Source: an uncultured Pelagibacteraceae bacterium
GTDB taxonomy: Bacteria; Pseudomonadota; Alphaproteobacteria; Pelagibacterales; AG-422-B15
Assembly: GCA_902614655.1 (NCBI GenBank)
Contig: CACMLX010000007.1
Coordinates: 1 to 57,829, forward strand
DNA length: 57,829 nt
Reading direction: 5' to 3'
The translations under genes were made by a program, and so were the position numbers. The notes beneath the pieces are model-generated. The model did not search any database, was not told the origin of the DNA, and was given only the letters and a program-made list of their open reading frames with translations. How positions within the stretch are numbered: position 1 is the first letter of the stretch; each line of letters opens with the position of its first letter. Below, in pieces: positions 37,865 to 46,356 of this stretch.

Positions 37865-38837
37865 TCGTTTCAATAAGCTATTACTATATTTAGAGAAACA
37901 GAAAATCTCTACTAAAAATTTATTTGCAATTAAAAGTGATGCATCTTTCAGAAAATATTATAGATTAGAAAATAATATCCTAGCCATGGATGCAGCACCT
38001 GAAAAAGGTGAGTCAGTTTCAAAATTTTTAGAAATTGCAAGGATACTTCATTCATTTAATTTAAGTGCTCCTAAGATAATAGATGTAAATAACAAAGAAG
38101 GTTTCATTCTTCTAGAGGATTTTGGAGATAGAGTTTTTTCTAAACATATGAATAAAGAAAATAAAAAAAATTTATACAAGAAAGCAATTGATGTTTTAAT
38201 TGATATAAAAATTAAATCTCACCAAAATAAATCTTATTTAAGTAAATTAAAAACTTATAATTTTGAGGAGCTACATGAAGAGTCAATTTTATTTATTGAA
38301 TGGTTCATTGAGAAAAAACTTGAAATGCAAATAAGTAATAAAAAAAGAGATGAATTTTACCAAATTTTACAACAAGCTTTCTTAAATATAAAATCTCAAA
38401 ACGATACTCTTGTTCTTAGAGATTACCACGTTGATAATTTAATTCTAAAGGATCATAAGGAGCCTCTAAAACAAGTTGGTTTGATAGATTTTCAAGATGC
38501 ATTATTAGGTTCATCATTTTATGACCTTGCTTCGCTATTGGAGGACGTACGCATGCCCTTAAATGAAAATGAAAAAGAAGAATTAATTAAATACTATATT
38601 AAAATGACGAATGAAAATTATGATATGGTTCTAAGAGAAATCAACTTTTTTTCTCTCCAGAGAAACCTAAAAATTCTTGGGATATTTAGTAGACTTTCGA
38701 TTAGAGATGGAAAAGAAAGATATTTAGAGTATTTTCCTGCAACTTTTAATTTTATTAAATCAAATTTAAAATCATCATTGTTTTTTGATATGATGAAATG
38801 GATTGAAGAGTTGCAGATAAAAGAGCTTCAATTATGA
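37857..38837 (+). CDS. amgK: N-acetylmuramate/N-acetylglucosamine kinase AmgK
   Basis: Aminoglycoside-phosphotransferase fold kinase that phosphorylates the anomeric position of MurNAc in the cell-wall recycling pathway that bypasses de novo UDP-MurNAc synthesis. In 326 residues the catalytic loop VLRDYHVDNLIL (HxDN with catalytic Asp) and metal-binding LIDFQDALLGSSFYDLASLL are clear, as is the N-terminal KSDASFRKYYRLE glycine-poor loop. Assignment as AmgK rests on its pairing with murU (4-base overlap) and tsaE. Confidence 0.88.
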   Translation: MDNRFNKLLLYLEKQKISTKNLFAIKSDASFRKYYRLENNILAMDAAPEKGESVSKFLEIARILHSFNLSAPKIIDVNNKEGFILLEDFGDRVFSKHMNKENKKNLYKKAIDVLIDIKIKSHQNKSYLSKLKTYNFEELHEESILFIEWFIEKKLEMQISNKKRDEFYQILQQAFLNIKSQNDTLVLRDYHVDNLILKDHKEPLKQVGLIDFQDALLGSSFYDLASLLEDVRMPLNENEKEELIKYYIKMTNENYDMVLREINFFSLQRNLKILGIFSRLSIRDGKERYLEYFPATFNFIKSNLKSSLFFDMMKWIEELQIKELQL

Positions 38838-39526
38838 AGTCTTCAATTATTCTTGCTGCAGGGTTAGGCAAAAGGGTAAGAGAATATTCTTTAGATTTAC
38901 CGAAGCCATTGATTGAAGTAAACGGAAAACCCTTTATAGAACATTCAATAAATATTATGGAGGAGTTAGGCTTTGAGGAAATTTTCATAAATGTTCATTA
39001 CAAATCTGATCAAATTATCTCGTATTTAAAAAATCTAAATAATCCAAAAATCAAAATTTCTGATGAGACAGATTGCCTATTAGATACTGGTGGTGGAATA
39101 AAAAAAATTATGGATGAAAATAAAATAGAACATGTATTTATTTTAAATTGTGACAATTTATGGGAAGATGAACACACTGTCTTCTTTAAAGAAATGATAG
39201 AGAATTTTCCAAAAGATACAATGTCGTTACTTGCTCTGACGCCGATAGATCTTATAAGTGGCTATGATGGTAAAGGTGATTTTTCATTTACGAAAGATGA
39301 CTATATACAAAGATATAATGATACAACTAGTAAAGGCTACGTATTTAATGGTGCTCAGATTATTAGAAAAGAAGCATTCAAAGACTTAAAAAGTAGTGTT
39401 TTTTCAATTAATCAAGTATGGGATGATTTAATTTCAAAAAATTTGATCAAAGGCTACAAATTTAATAAAAATGTTTTACATCTTGGTACTACAGCAGCTT
39501 TAAAAAAATACGACGAGAAATTATGA
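38834..39526 (+). CDS. murU: N-acetylmuramate-1-phosphate uridylyltransferase MurU
   Basis: Sugar-1-phosphate nucleotidyltransferase that converts MurNAc-1-phosphate to UDP-MurNAc. The 230-residue GT-A-like fold begins with the nucleotide-binding loop LAAGLGKRVREYSLDLPKPLIEV and has LDTGGGIKKI and NCDNLWED. The gene directly follows amgK (ATGA overlap) and is followed with another four-base overlap by the DsbA-like gene. The addAB genes often next in related genomes are not here. Confidence 0.9.
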   Translation: MKSSIILAAGLGKRVREYSLDLPKPLIEVNGKPFIEHSINIMEELGFEEIFINVHYKSDQIISYLKNLNNPKIKISDETDCLLDTGGGIKKIMDENKIEHVFILNCDNLWEDEHTVFFKEMIENFPKDTMSLLALTPIDLISGYDGKGDFSFTKDDYIQRYNDTTSKGYVFNGAQIIRKEAFKDLKSSVFSINQVWDDLISKNLIKGYKFNKNVLHLGTTAALKKYDEKL

Positions 39527-40122
39527 TGAAAAGAATAAATATATTTATAATCACCACACTTCTAATGACTATCTCAACTTTAGCATCTGCACAAGATGAC
39601 CAGAATCTTGCAAGTTTCATCCTTCGAAATCACGAAGCGAGCGCTCTCCCAACAGTTGGAAACAGTGATGCAGAAATTACAGTTGTAGAATTTTTCGATT
39701 ATAGATGTGGCTATTGTGCAAAACAGGCAAAAGATTTTGAAAAAATATTAAATGAGTCAGAAAATGTTAAAATTGTTTATCTTGAATGGCCAATTTTTGG
39801 CGACATATCAGATACAGCGGCAAAAATCGCACTAATTATTTGGGATAATTATCCTGATATGTATTTTGACATTCATAATGGACTAATGAAACTTGGACCA
39901 AGAATGAAAAAAGACTCAATAATTACTCTATTAAATGAAAACAATTTTGATGGTGAGAAAATTTTTAATCAGGCTTTGGATCAAACTGAAAATGCAGTGA
40001 TTAATGAAAATTTTAAATTAGCACAAAGTTTAGGATTAAGAGGAACCCCAGCATCTGTAATTAATGATTCGATTTATCCCGGGTATATCAAATACGAAGT
40101 GTTAAGTAATTTAGTTAAATAG
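39523..40122 (+). CDS. Periplasmic DsbA-like thiol:disulfide oxidoreductase
   Basis: A 199-residue secreted protein: signal peptide about residues 1-23 (hydrophobic core IFIITTLLMTISTL, cleavage near ASA-QDD), then a thioredoxin-fold DsbA domain with the active site Cys62-Gly-Tyr-Cys65 (FFDYRCGYCAKQ) and cis-proline motif GTPA. CGYC and the EFFDYRCGYC context match the alphaproteobacterial DsbA / Com1-like group. It likely oxidises cysteines in exported proteins. Two adjacent ATG codons (39523, 39526) are possible starts. Confidence 0.88.
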   Translation: MMKRINIFIITTLLMTISTLASAQDDQNLASFILRNHEASALPTVGNSDAEITVVEFFDYRCGYCAKQAKDFEKILNESENVKIVYLEWPIFGDISDTAAKIALIIWDNYPDMYFDIHNGLMKLGPRMKKDSIITLLNENNFDGEKIFNQALDQTENAVINENFKLAQSLGLRGTPASVINDSIYPGYIKYEVLSNLVK

Positions 40123-40184
40123 TTATTTAATAAATAAAATTTCGATGCTTGAATTTCATCACGAATACAGTAACCTCTTTATTA

Positions 40185-40511
40185 ATGATTAATAAAGCAA
40201 AATTTCAAATAGGTTCTATTGTAAAGCACAAGTACTTTGACTTTAGAGGAGTAATTTTTGATGTTGATCCAGAATTTAATAATACTGAAGAATGGTATCA
40301 ATCTATTCCGTTACAAGTAAGACCTAGAAAGGATCAACCGTTTTATCATTTGTTAGCCGAAGCGCCCAGCCAACCTTCTTATGTTGCTTATGTCTCTCAA
40401 CAAAATTTATTACCAGATGAAACAGATGATCCTGTTTCACATCCCCTTGTTGAAGAGATGTTTAATGGAATAAAAAACGGAAAATATATTTCTAAGACAA
40501 AACATAACTAA
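40185..40511 (+). CDS. hspQ: Heat shock protein HspQ
   Basis: A 108-residue HspQ, a hemimethylated-DNA-binding/heat-shock protein that acts as a Lon protease specificity factor in enterobacteria. The conserved block FRGVIFDVDPEFNNTEEWYQ, VRPRKDQPFYHLL and YVAYVSQQNLLPD is present. An upstream in-frame TTG at 40149 would add 12 residues (NFITNTVTSLL) absent from the family; ATG 40185 gives the normal N-terminus INKAKFQIGSIVKH, so that start is chosen. yciB/ispZ follows after 10 bases. Confidence 0.92.
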   Translation: MINKAKFQIGSIVKHKYFDFRGVIFDVDPEFNNTEEWYQSIPLQVRPRKDQPFYHLLAEAPSQPSYVAYVSQQNLLPDETDDPVSHPLVEEMFNGIKNGKYISKTKHN

Positions 40512-40521
40512 ATTTAATTGA

Positions 40522-41064
40522 ATGAGAAGTTCACTAAAACAATTATTTGAGCTCGGCCCTCTTATAGTATTTTTTTATTTTTTTATCAAAACTGGTAAAA
40601 TTGAAGAAGCAATTCTGCCACTTATGATTGCTGCAGGAGTTGCAATTGTTGGATCATACATTATAGACCGCAAAGTTTCTCCAATGCTGTTGTTCAGTAC
40701 TATTTTAATATTTATATTTGGAGCTTTAACAATTTATTTCAATGATCCCTTTTTTATTAAGTTTAAGGTTACCTTGGTTAATCTTATTTTTTCTTTTGTA
40801 CTATTTGGAGGCTTATATTTTGATAGGCCACTATTAAAGTCTTTAATGGGTACTGCAATAAAACTCACTGACTATGGCTGGATACAACTAAGTAAAAGAT
40901 GGGCTTATTTTTTCTTATTTTTGGCAGCTACAAATGAAATAGTTTATCGAAATTTCTCTGATGCAGTTTGGGTAAACTTCAAATTATTTGGAATTATGGG
41001 TCTAACTTTTATATTTATTTTCTCACAAGCATTTTTTATTCAAAAAAACTTGGCAGATAATTAA
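40522..41064 (+). CDS. yciB: Inner membrane protein YciB / septation protein IspZ
   Basis: A 180-residue integral membrane protein with five or six helices. Family landmarks are the N-terminal LFELGPLIVFFYFF, the central NLIFSFVLFGG and FGRPL-like YFDRPLLKSLMG, and WIQLSKRWAYFFLFLAATNEIVYRNFSDAVWVNFKLFG. Known members (YciB/IspA/IspZ) affect envelope synthesis and cell division. The stop interlocks with the convergent EamA gene. Confidence 0.92.
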   Translation: MRSSLKQLFELGPLIVFFYFFIKTGKIEEAILPLMIAAGVAIVGSYIIDRKVSPMLLFSTILIFIFGALTIYFNDPFFIKFKVTLVNLIFSFVLFGGLYFDRPLLKSLMGTAIKLTDYGWIQLSKRWAYFFLFLAATNEIVYRNFSDAVWVNFKLFGIMGLTFIFIFSQAFFIQKNLADN

Positions 41065-41936
41065 ATATTTTTTTCTTTCTCAATAAACTGATCCACAAGT
41101 CTCCATGTTACAAATGTAAAAACTATAAGGCCACCAAGTAATTCTATCATCGGAGGTTTTTCACCAACACCAGCCCATGCCCAAATTGGAGCTAAGACAG
41201 GTTCTAATAAAACGTATAAAGCTGCTCGATGGGGAGGAATATAGCGTGATCCAATTGTAATAAACATAAAACCAAGACCTACTTGAAATGCACCCATGAA
41301 TAAAACAAGCAATAGGTCTCTTGTACTTATTGAATGGTCTTGAATAATTAATAAGCCAATAATGATAACCAATATACCTGAAAGAAAAGTTGATGGCATA
41401 AAGTCAACATGTGACCGTCTATTAATTAATGTGAGTTGTAATGCAAAACAAATTGGAACACCAAGTATGATTAAATTACCAAGACTGTTAGCCGTTTCTA
41501 ATCCCTGGGAAAACATAATTGCGACTCCAATCATTGATCCTGCTATCGCAACAATAGTTTTAGTGCCAACGATTTTTTTTAGAAAAAAATAACTAGCTAA
41601 GGCAGCCCATAATGGCCCAGTGCTCATTAAAAAAACAGCATTTGCAACAGAGGTGTTGCTCATCCCAAAAACGAAAAAAATATTACTGAGCGCTAAAATA
41701 ACAGCAAGCAATAACCCATCCTTACCAATTTTATGGAAAGCTTTCGGTGTTTCAGATTTAAATTTTATTAATATGTAAATTAAAGCTACTAAGCAAAATG
41801 TAATAGATCTATAGGAAGTTACTTGCATTGTAGTTGCATCATCCACAAGTCTAATAAGCAACCCTCCAAAACTTAAAAAAAATCCAGCTGCAAGAAGACA
41901 AATTGCACCAATAATTTCATTGTTGTATTTTTTCAT
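41061..41936 (-). CDS. EamA family (drug/metabolite transporter) permease
   Basis: Ten-helix DMT transporter with two EamA repeats (first from about residue 8, second after LGNLIILGVPICFALQLTL). TSVANAVFLMSTGPLWAAL and PPHRAALYVLLEPVLAPIWAW are the characteristic end-of-repeat motifs. The substrate is unknown. The open frame extends to a TTG at 41972, only three bases from the divergent gene's ATG; the ATG at 41936 (291 residues) begins just before helix 1 (KKYNNEIIGAICLLAAG) and is preferred. Confidence 0.85.
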   Translation of the reverse strand: MKKYNNEIIGAICLLAAGFFLSFGGLLIRLVDDATTMQVTSYRSITFCLVALIYILIKFKSETPKAFHKIGKDGLLLAVILALSNIFFVFGMSNTSVANAVFLMSTGPLWAALASYFFLKKIVGTKTIVAIAGSMIGVAIMFSQGLETANSLGNLIILGVPICFALQLTLINRRSHVDFMPSTFLSGILVIIIGLLIIQDHSISTRDLLLVLFMGAFQVGLGFMFITIGSRYIPPHRAALYVLLEPVLAPIWAWAGVGEKPPMIELLGGLIVFTFVTWRLVDQFIEKEKNI

Positions 41937-41975
41937 TTTTTCGTAGAAGATATTTTTATACTTAATAATCAATTC

Positions 41976-43694
41976 ATGAAAATATTAACAAGCTTTCTAT
42001 TTATAATCACTTTTCTTGTCTCATGTGGTGATCAAAATCAGTCTAATGAGACATTTAGCTCAGATCAAGGATTGTCTCAGGAGCATGCAAAAGAATTTAA
42101 AAAGGATTTAATTGAAGTAACCGAGGACATTTATGTTGGTGTAGGATATGGCCTTGCGAACTCAATTATGGTTGAAACGGAAAACAGTTTAGTAATTGTT
42201 GATACATTGGGTTCTGTTGAAAGAGCGCTAGAATTATATCAAGATTTTAGAGAAATTTCAGAAAAACCAATTGTAGCTATCGTTTACACTCATAATCATT
42301 TAGATCATCTTGGTGGTGCAACTGTTTTCTATAACGAAAATGAAACAGAAATATATGCGCAAGAAAATATAATTTATAATTTAGATAATATAGCAACAAC
42401 TATAAGACCAATAATCTTTCAAAGATCGGCAAGGCAGTTTGGAATACCTCTACCCGAGGAAGAAATAGTTCATCAAGGCATTGGAGGGTTTCTAGAAATT
42501 AATGATCAAGAAACACTTGGCCTTGTCAGACCAACTATACTTTTTGATGATGAGTTAACTATTGAAATTGATAATCTTACATTTGTCTTAGCGCATGTGC
42601 CTGGTGAGACAGATGATCATCTATATGTGTGGATACCTAAGAAAAAAGCTGTGATGGTTGGTGATAATTTTTATAGATCATTTGCAAATTTATACGCAAT
42701 AAGAGGAACAAAATTTAGAAATCCTATGGAATGGGTCGATAGTCTCGATAAAATCAGATTACTTAATGCAGAGCATCTGGTTCCAAGTCACTCGCGTCCT
42801 ATAAGTGGAAAAGAAAATGTAGAAAAAGCTCTCACTGATTATAGAGATGGCATTCAGTTTGTTCATGACCAAACTATAAGGTATGCAAATAAAGGATTAA
42901 CGCCTGATGAGATTGTGCAAAAAGTAAAATTACCAAAGCACCTAGCTGAGTCTCCGTACTTACAACCTTTTTATGGCTCTATATCGTCTTATATTAGATC
43001 AACATTTAGTGGGTATATTGGCTGGTTTAGTGGAAACATATCTGACCTTCATCCTCTGACTGTTGAAGAGAGAGCTAAAAAACTTGAGGTCATGGCTCAA
43101 AGGCAAACTAAAATATCTGATGAGGCACAAAATGCTCTCGATAATGGAGAATATCAGTGGGCCTTGGAACTAGCAGATATGTTAATCGCACTTGATGCAA
43201 AAAATACACAAGCCAAAAATATAAAAGCTACTGCAGCTGATCAATTAGCCAAGTTTCAACTTGCATCTAACGATTACTATTTTTATAAAACAGTTGCAGG
43301 TGAATTAAGGAATGAAATTGATGTAAATCCATCAACTCCGAATAGTGTTACGTCTGAACAATTACAAGCAACACCAATGAAAGCAATAATGAAGTCGCTA
43401 CCCGTAAATCTTAACGCGGAAAAATCTGTTGAAATAACAAAAAAATATGAATTTAGATTTATCGATAGCGAAGAAGTATACACTATACATATAAGAAAAG
43501 GAGTAGCCCAGTTAAGTAAAATACCAGATTCTAGTGCTGAAGTTAAAGTCATCACTGATCAACAAACTCTTAAGGAAGTATTTGCCGGTCTAAAAAATGT
43601 AGCTGCTATCTCTCTTCTCCTAGCAAATAACACGATCGAAGTAGAAGGTGGAAAACTTGAATTTCTAAAATTCTTGGGATTATTTACCGACTAG
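41976..43694 (+). CDS. Alkylsulfatase-like metallo-beta-lactamase-fold lipoprotein
   Basis: A 572-residue protein related to type III linear alkylsulfatases (SdsA1/BDS1). Signal peptide with lipobox LVSC (Cys17), so probably a lipoprotein. The MBL domain has the zinc motif THNHLDHLGG, further ligands in HVPGETDDH and the later PSHSRPISG; a middle dimerisation domain (~290-400) with the GYIGWFSGN segment; and a C-terminal SCP2-like domain (~440-572). Such enzymes cleave alkyl sulfate esters; the membrane anchor and shorter length set it apart from SdsA1, so the true substrate could be another sulfate ester. DUF3429 follows after two bases. Confidence 0.82.
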   Translation: MKILTSFLFIITFLVSCGDQNQSNETFSSDQGLSQEHAKEFKKDLIEVTEDIYVGVGYGLANSIMVETENSLVIVDTLGSVERALELYQDFREISEKPIVAIVYTHNHLDHLGGATVFYNENETEIYAQENIIYNLDNIATTIRPIIFQRSARQFGIPLPEEEIVHQGIGGFLEINDQETLGLVRPTILFDDELTIEIDNLTFVLAHVPGETDDHLYVWIPKKKAVMVGDNFYRSFANLYAIRGTKFRNPMEWVDSLDKIRLLNAEHLVPSHSRPISGKENVEKALTDYRDGIQFVHDQTIRYANKGLTPDEIVQKVKLPKHLAESPYLQPFYGSISSYIRSTFSGYIGWFSGNISDLHPLTVEERAKKLEVMAQRQTKISDEAQNALDNGEYQWALELADMLIALDAKNTQAKNIKATAADQLAKFQLASNDYYFYKTVAGELRNEIDVNPSTPNSVTSEQLQATPMKAIMKSLPVNLNAEKSVEITKKYEFRFIDSEEVYTIHIRKGVAQLSKIPDSSAEVKVITDQQTLKEVFAGLKNVAAISLLLANNTIEVEGGKLEFLKFLGLFTD

Positions 43695-43696
43695 TT

Positions 43697-44146
43697 ATGG
43701 GCCAAAAACAATCATTTATTTTAGGTGGACTCGGATTAATTCCATTTATCTTAATTTTAATTGCATGCGCAATATCACCTCCAATTGAAGAATTGTATGG
43801 ATTACTTTTATTTATATATGTTGCATATGCAGCAATCATCTCATCATTTCTGGGTGGTATTCAGTGGGGCCTAATCACAGCTTTTGCTGACAAAATTTAC
43901 TACGTCTTTATTCCACTTATCATTTCTGTTATGCCCCCATTGATTGCTTGGTCTGCACTTTTGAGTATTGAGAATTTAAGTCTCTCATTAGGTTTAATTC
44001 TTGTAAGCTTTCTAATATCTGCCGTTCATGATTATTACTTGTATCAACAGCAAAAAATCTCACAATTATGGTTTATAACAATGAGAATATCTCTTTCATC
44101 AATAGTGATAGTTATTACGAGCCTGATGTTTTTATTTGTTTTTTAA
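43697..44146 (+). CDS. DUF3429 membrane protein
   Basis: A 149-residue protein with about five transmembrane helices, matching DUF3429 (LGGLGLIPFILILIA, YAAIISSFLGGIQWGL, LHDYY-like SAVHDYYLYQ). No function is established. It is located two bases after the alkylsulfatase-like gene, suggesting joint transcription. The stop interlocks (TTAA) with that of the convergent HupE gene. Confidence 0.8.
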   Translation: MGQKQSFILGGLGLIPFILILIACAISPPIEELYGLLLFIYVAYAAIISSFLGGIQWGLITAFADKIYYVFIPLIISVMPPLIAWSALLSIENLSLSLGLILVSFLISAVHDYYLYQQQKISQLWFITMRISLSSIVIVITSLMFLFVF

Positions 44147-45366
44147 GCTATGAGTCTTTGAATAAAAAAGAAGAAACCAAAGAAAACAACTGCAAAGAAT
44201 GAAAGATTTTTCATGACTTCTATTATTTTTGTAATTTTTAATGTCATTAATAATTTGTATATTAATAAAATTAATAAGACAAAAATTATCTGACCTACTT
44301 CTACCCCTAAATTGAAACCTAATAATCCAGAGAAAATATTTTCACTACTTATTTTTGAGCCAAGTAAAAATCCTCCAAAACCAAATCCATGAATAAGTCC
44401 AAAAATAATTGTTATAATAGATAGCAAATTATTTTCTGAATTTAAATTTTTAAGTAAGTAAAAATAACCTAGAGAAAATAGAAGTATTCCTAATATTAAG
44501 AAATATGGGAAATTTGGATTGATTAAATTGCCAAATATTAAAAGTAATAAACTTAGTGTTGTTATAAAGATCATACTTACTCTATGATCTTTGTTTTCTT
44601 TATACAAATATTCCAAGCCTACGAACATTATTGTATAACCAATTAATGCTTCAACTAAAGAGGATTTTACTTGGATAATGTTTATTACTGAAAGTGATAA
44701 AGTTAAACTGTGTCCAATAGTGAATCCAGTGATTACCAGAAGCAATCGTTTTAAATTTGTTACTAAAAGCAATAGTCCAAGAATAAATAGCAAGTGATCA
44801 TAGCCACTTAGAATATGATCAAGACCCAATGAGAAAAATTTATAAAAACTATTCGAGAAGCTATTATTTTCCTTTTCTTCATTTAAATCAATTGACTGAT
44901 CATTAAAAAATAAGGCTTTTTCAGTATATAAATTATTGTCAATGTAGATACGTGCTATATGAATATGGCTTTGAACAAGATTAAACAGTGCATTATTAAT
45001 AATTTTTATTTCTTTGTTTGATGGACATTCAAAATTTAGTGAGAGATTTAAACTTCCTTCTTGAGAATTTAATTCTTTAATTTCATCAACAAGAGAACAA
45101 TTTTTGCCTTCTGAGGTGACTTTGAGATGCTGGCTGAGGTAGATTTTGAATACATCGGTCTCACTCAAATTCTCTTCAAACATAATCCTCTGATAGTTTT
45201 CAACTTGAAAAATACGAGTGGATTCAAGTGTTAAAAGAGAAAAATTTGCCTCAACTTTGTTATCTACAACGTTCCATTTAGAGAATGACTCACTAAAGTA
45301 GTGGGCATTCAATGGTGTTAAAAGAAAAAAGAGGATTATGACTGTGTTTGCAATGATGTAATTCAT
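44143..45366 (-). CDS. HupE/UreJ-like membrane protein with N-terminal extracytoplasmic domain
   Basis: A 407-residue protein: signal peptide (TVIILFFLLTPLNA), an extracytoplasmic domain of about 160 residues with two cysteines that could pair (GKNCSLV and FECPSN), then a HupE_UreJ_2-type block of about seven transmembrane helices. Key motifs in the membrane part are LGLDHILSGYDHLLFILG and FTIGHSLTLSLSV, followed by IHGFGFG and NLGVEVGQ; the histidines and acids look metal-binding. HupE proteins are nickel/cobalt permeases, but this long type is uncharacterised. It lies four bases after a PpiC-like gene and near a DUF3604 gene; I infer a functional group. Confidence 0.8.
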   Translation of the reverse strand: MNYIIANTVIILFFLLTPLNAHYFSESFSKWNVVDNKVEANFSLLTLESTRIFQVENYQRIMFEENLSETDVFKIYLSQHLKVTSEGKNCSLVDEIKELNSQEGSLNLSLNFECPSNKEIKIINNALFNLVQSHIHIARIYIDNNLYTEKALFFNDQSIDLNEEKENNSFSNSFYKFFSLGLDHILSGYDHLLFILGLLLLVTNLKRLLLVITGFTIGHSLTLSLSVINIIQVKSSLVEALIGYTIMFVGLEYLYKENKDHRVSMIFITTLSLLLLIFGNLINPNFPYFLILGILLFSLGYFYLLKNLNSENNLLSIITIIFGLIHGFGFGGFLLGSKISSENIFSGLLGFNLGVEVGQIIFVLLILLIYKLLMTLKITKIIEVMKNLSFFAVVFFGFFFFIQRLIA

Positions 45367-45369
45367 TAT

Positions 45370-46272
45370 TTATTGAAAATCATACCTAGTGATGGATGAA
45401 TTTTCTTTTAAATATATAAGGTAGTCTTTTAATTTTTGATCATCTAGCTGATTGTTATAATCAAATATAATTTTCTCTCTTATTTCCTCGAAGTAATCTT
45501 CATTCACGTCTAATTTTTGTATATCGTATAATTTAAAAATATAATATCCATTTGTTCCAAAAATTGGTTCAGAAATAGAATTTGTCTCCATCATGGTTAT
45601 CTGATTACAAATGCCTTTGCCTAATAATTGTTCACAATCTTTGATATTGATTAACTTTTGAGGTATATTAAATAAGTTATTTTCGTTATACTTCTCCTTT
45701 ACCTCGGAAAAGGTTTTAGTAACTAACTCAAGATTAATGTTACTTATTTTTGTATCAAGCGTTTTAAGATCAGACTCAGTTCCTAGCAAAACAGAATTTG
45801 GATTGTTTGATTTTAAAAAAATAAAATCAAATTTAATTTTCTCTGTTGGTGCATACTTATTTATATTTTTTTGAAAATAGTCTCTCACATTAGCTTCGGT
45901 TATTTGATTATCTTCAACTTGAATAATAAAATCGATGACCTGAGTAATCATTTCCTTTCTTACTCCAATATCTTTTTTATGCAAATTAAGTTCTATGCCT
46001 CTTTGCACCAAAAGTTCCTCCTCAATCATACGTTCAAGAAGAAGATCAAGTATTTCAAAATCGTTGCTAAGGTCTAAATCAGCTCCAAGATTTGTTGCAT
46101 ATCTGAGGAACTGGTCTTCTGTGATGACTGTCTCATTCACTAAAGCAACAGCTTTTTTATTACTGAGAGATAAGTTGTCATTAAAACTAATTGTATCGTA
46201 AAAAATCAAAAAAAGTCCTGCTAAGATTGCAGTAAAAAATAATACATTTAATTTATTAAAAAATTTCATCAT
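45370..46272 (-). CDS. PpiC/SurA-like peptidyl-prolyl isomerase, membrane-anchored
   Basis: A 300-residue protein with an N-terminal transmembrane helix (VLFFTAILAGLFLIFYDTI), a SurA-like N-terminal helical segment (VALVNETVITEDQFLRYA, then LLLERMIEEELLVQRGIEL), a parvulin-like region (~150-270) and a short tail. The parvulin domain is degenerate: typical active-site residues are not obvious, so it may be a chaperone more than an isomerase. It is upstream of HupE by three bases on the same strand and divergent from DUF3604. Probably acts in the periplasm on a partner of this locus. Confidence 0.72.
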   Translation of the reverse strand: MMKFFNKLNVLFFTAILAGLFLIFYDTISFNDNLSLSNKKAVALVNETVITEDQFLRYATNLGADLDLSNDFEILDLLLERMIEEELLVQRGIELNLHKKDIGVRKEMITQVIDFIIQVEDNQITEANVRDYFQKNINKYAPTEKIKFDFIFLKSNNPNSVLLGTESDLKTLDTKISNINLELVTKTFSEVKEKYNENNLFNIPQKLINIKDCEQLLGKGICNQITMMETNSISEPIFGTNGYYIFKLYDIQKLDVNEDYFEEIREKIIFDYNNQLDDQKLKDYLIYLKENSSITRYDFQ

Positions 46273-46320
46273 TTTAGAGAGATTACCATAGGTTTTTTTA
46301 TCATTGTAACGAAAATACTT

Positions 46321-46348
46321 TTGACATAAGCAGTGCCAGAACTATACT
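46321..46348 (+). promoter_or_regulatory. Strong sigma-70 promoter of the DUF3604 gene
   Basis: TTGACA (46321-46326) and TATACT (46343-46348) are separated by 16 bases. The expected transcript start, about seven bases after the -10, falls at or next to ATG 46357, so the mRNA would have little or no leader. The promoter overlaps an in-frame GTG at 46333, which argues against that codon as start. Confidence 0.65.
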
Positions 46349-46356
46349 TTTTTTAT

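Noticed and set aside
40149-40184. TTG start for hspQ at 40149
   Set aside because: It adds 12 residues with no counterpart in HspQ; the ATG at 40185 gives the normal family N-terminus.
41937-41972. TTG start for the EamA permease at 41972
   Set aside because: It would leave three bases to the divergent ATG and adds a polar 12-residue leader; ATG 41936 is immediately before helix 1.
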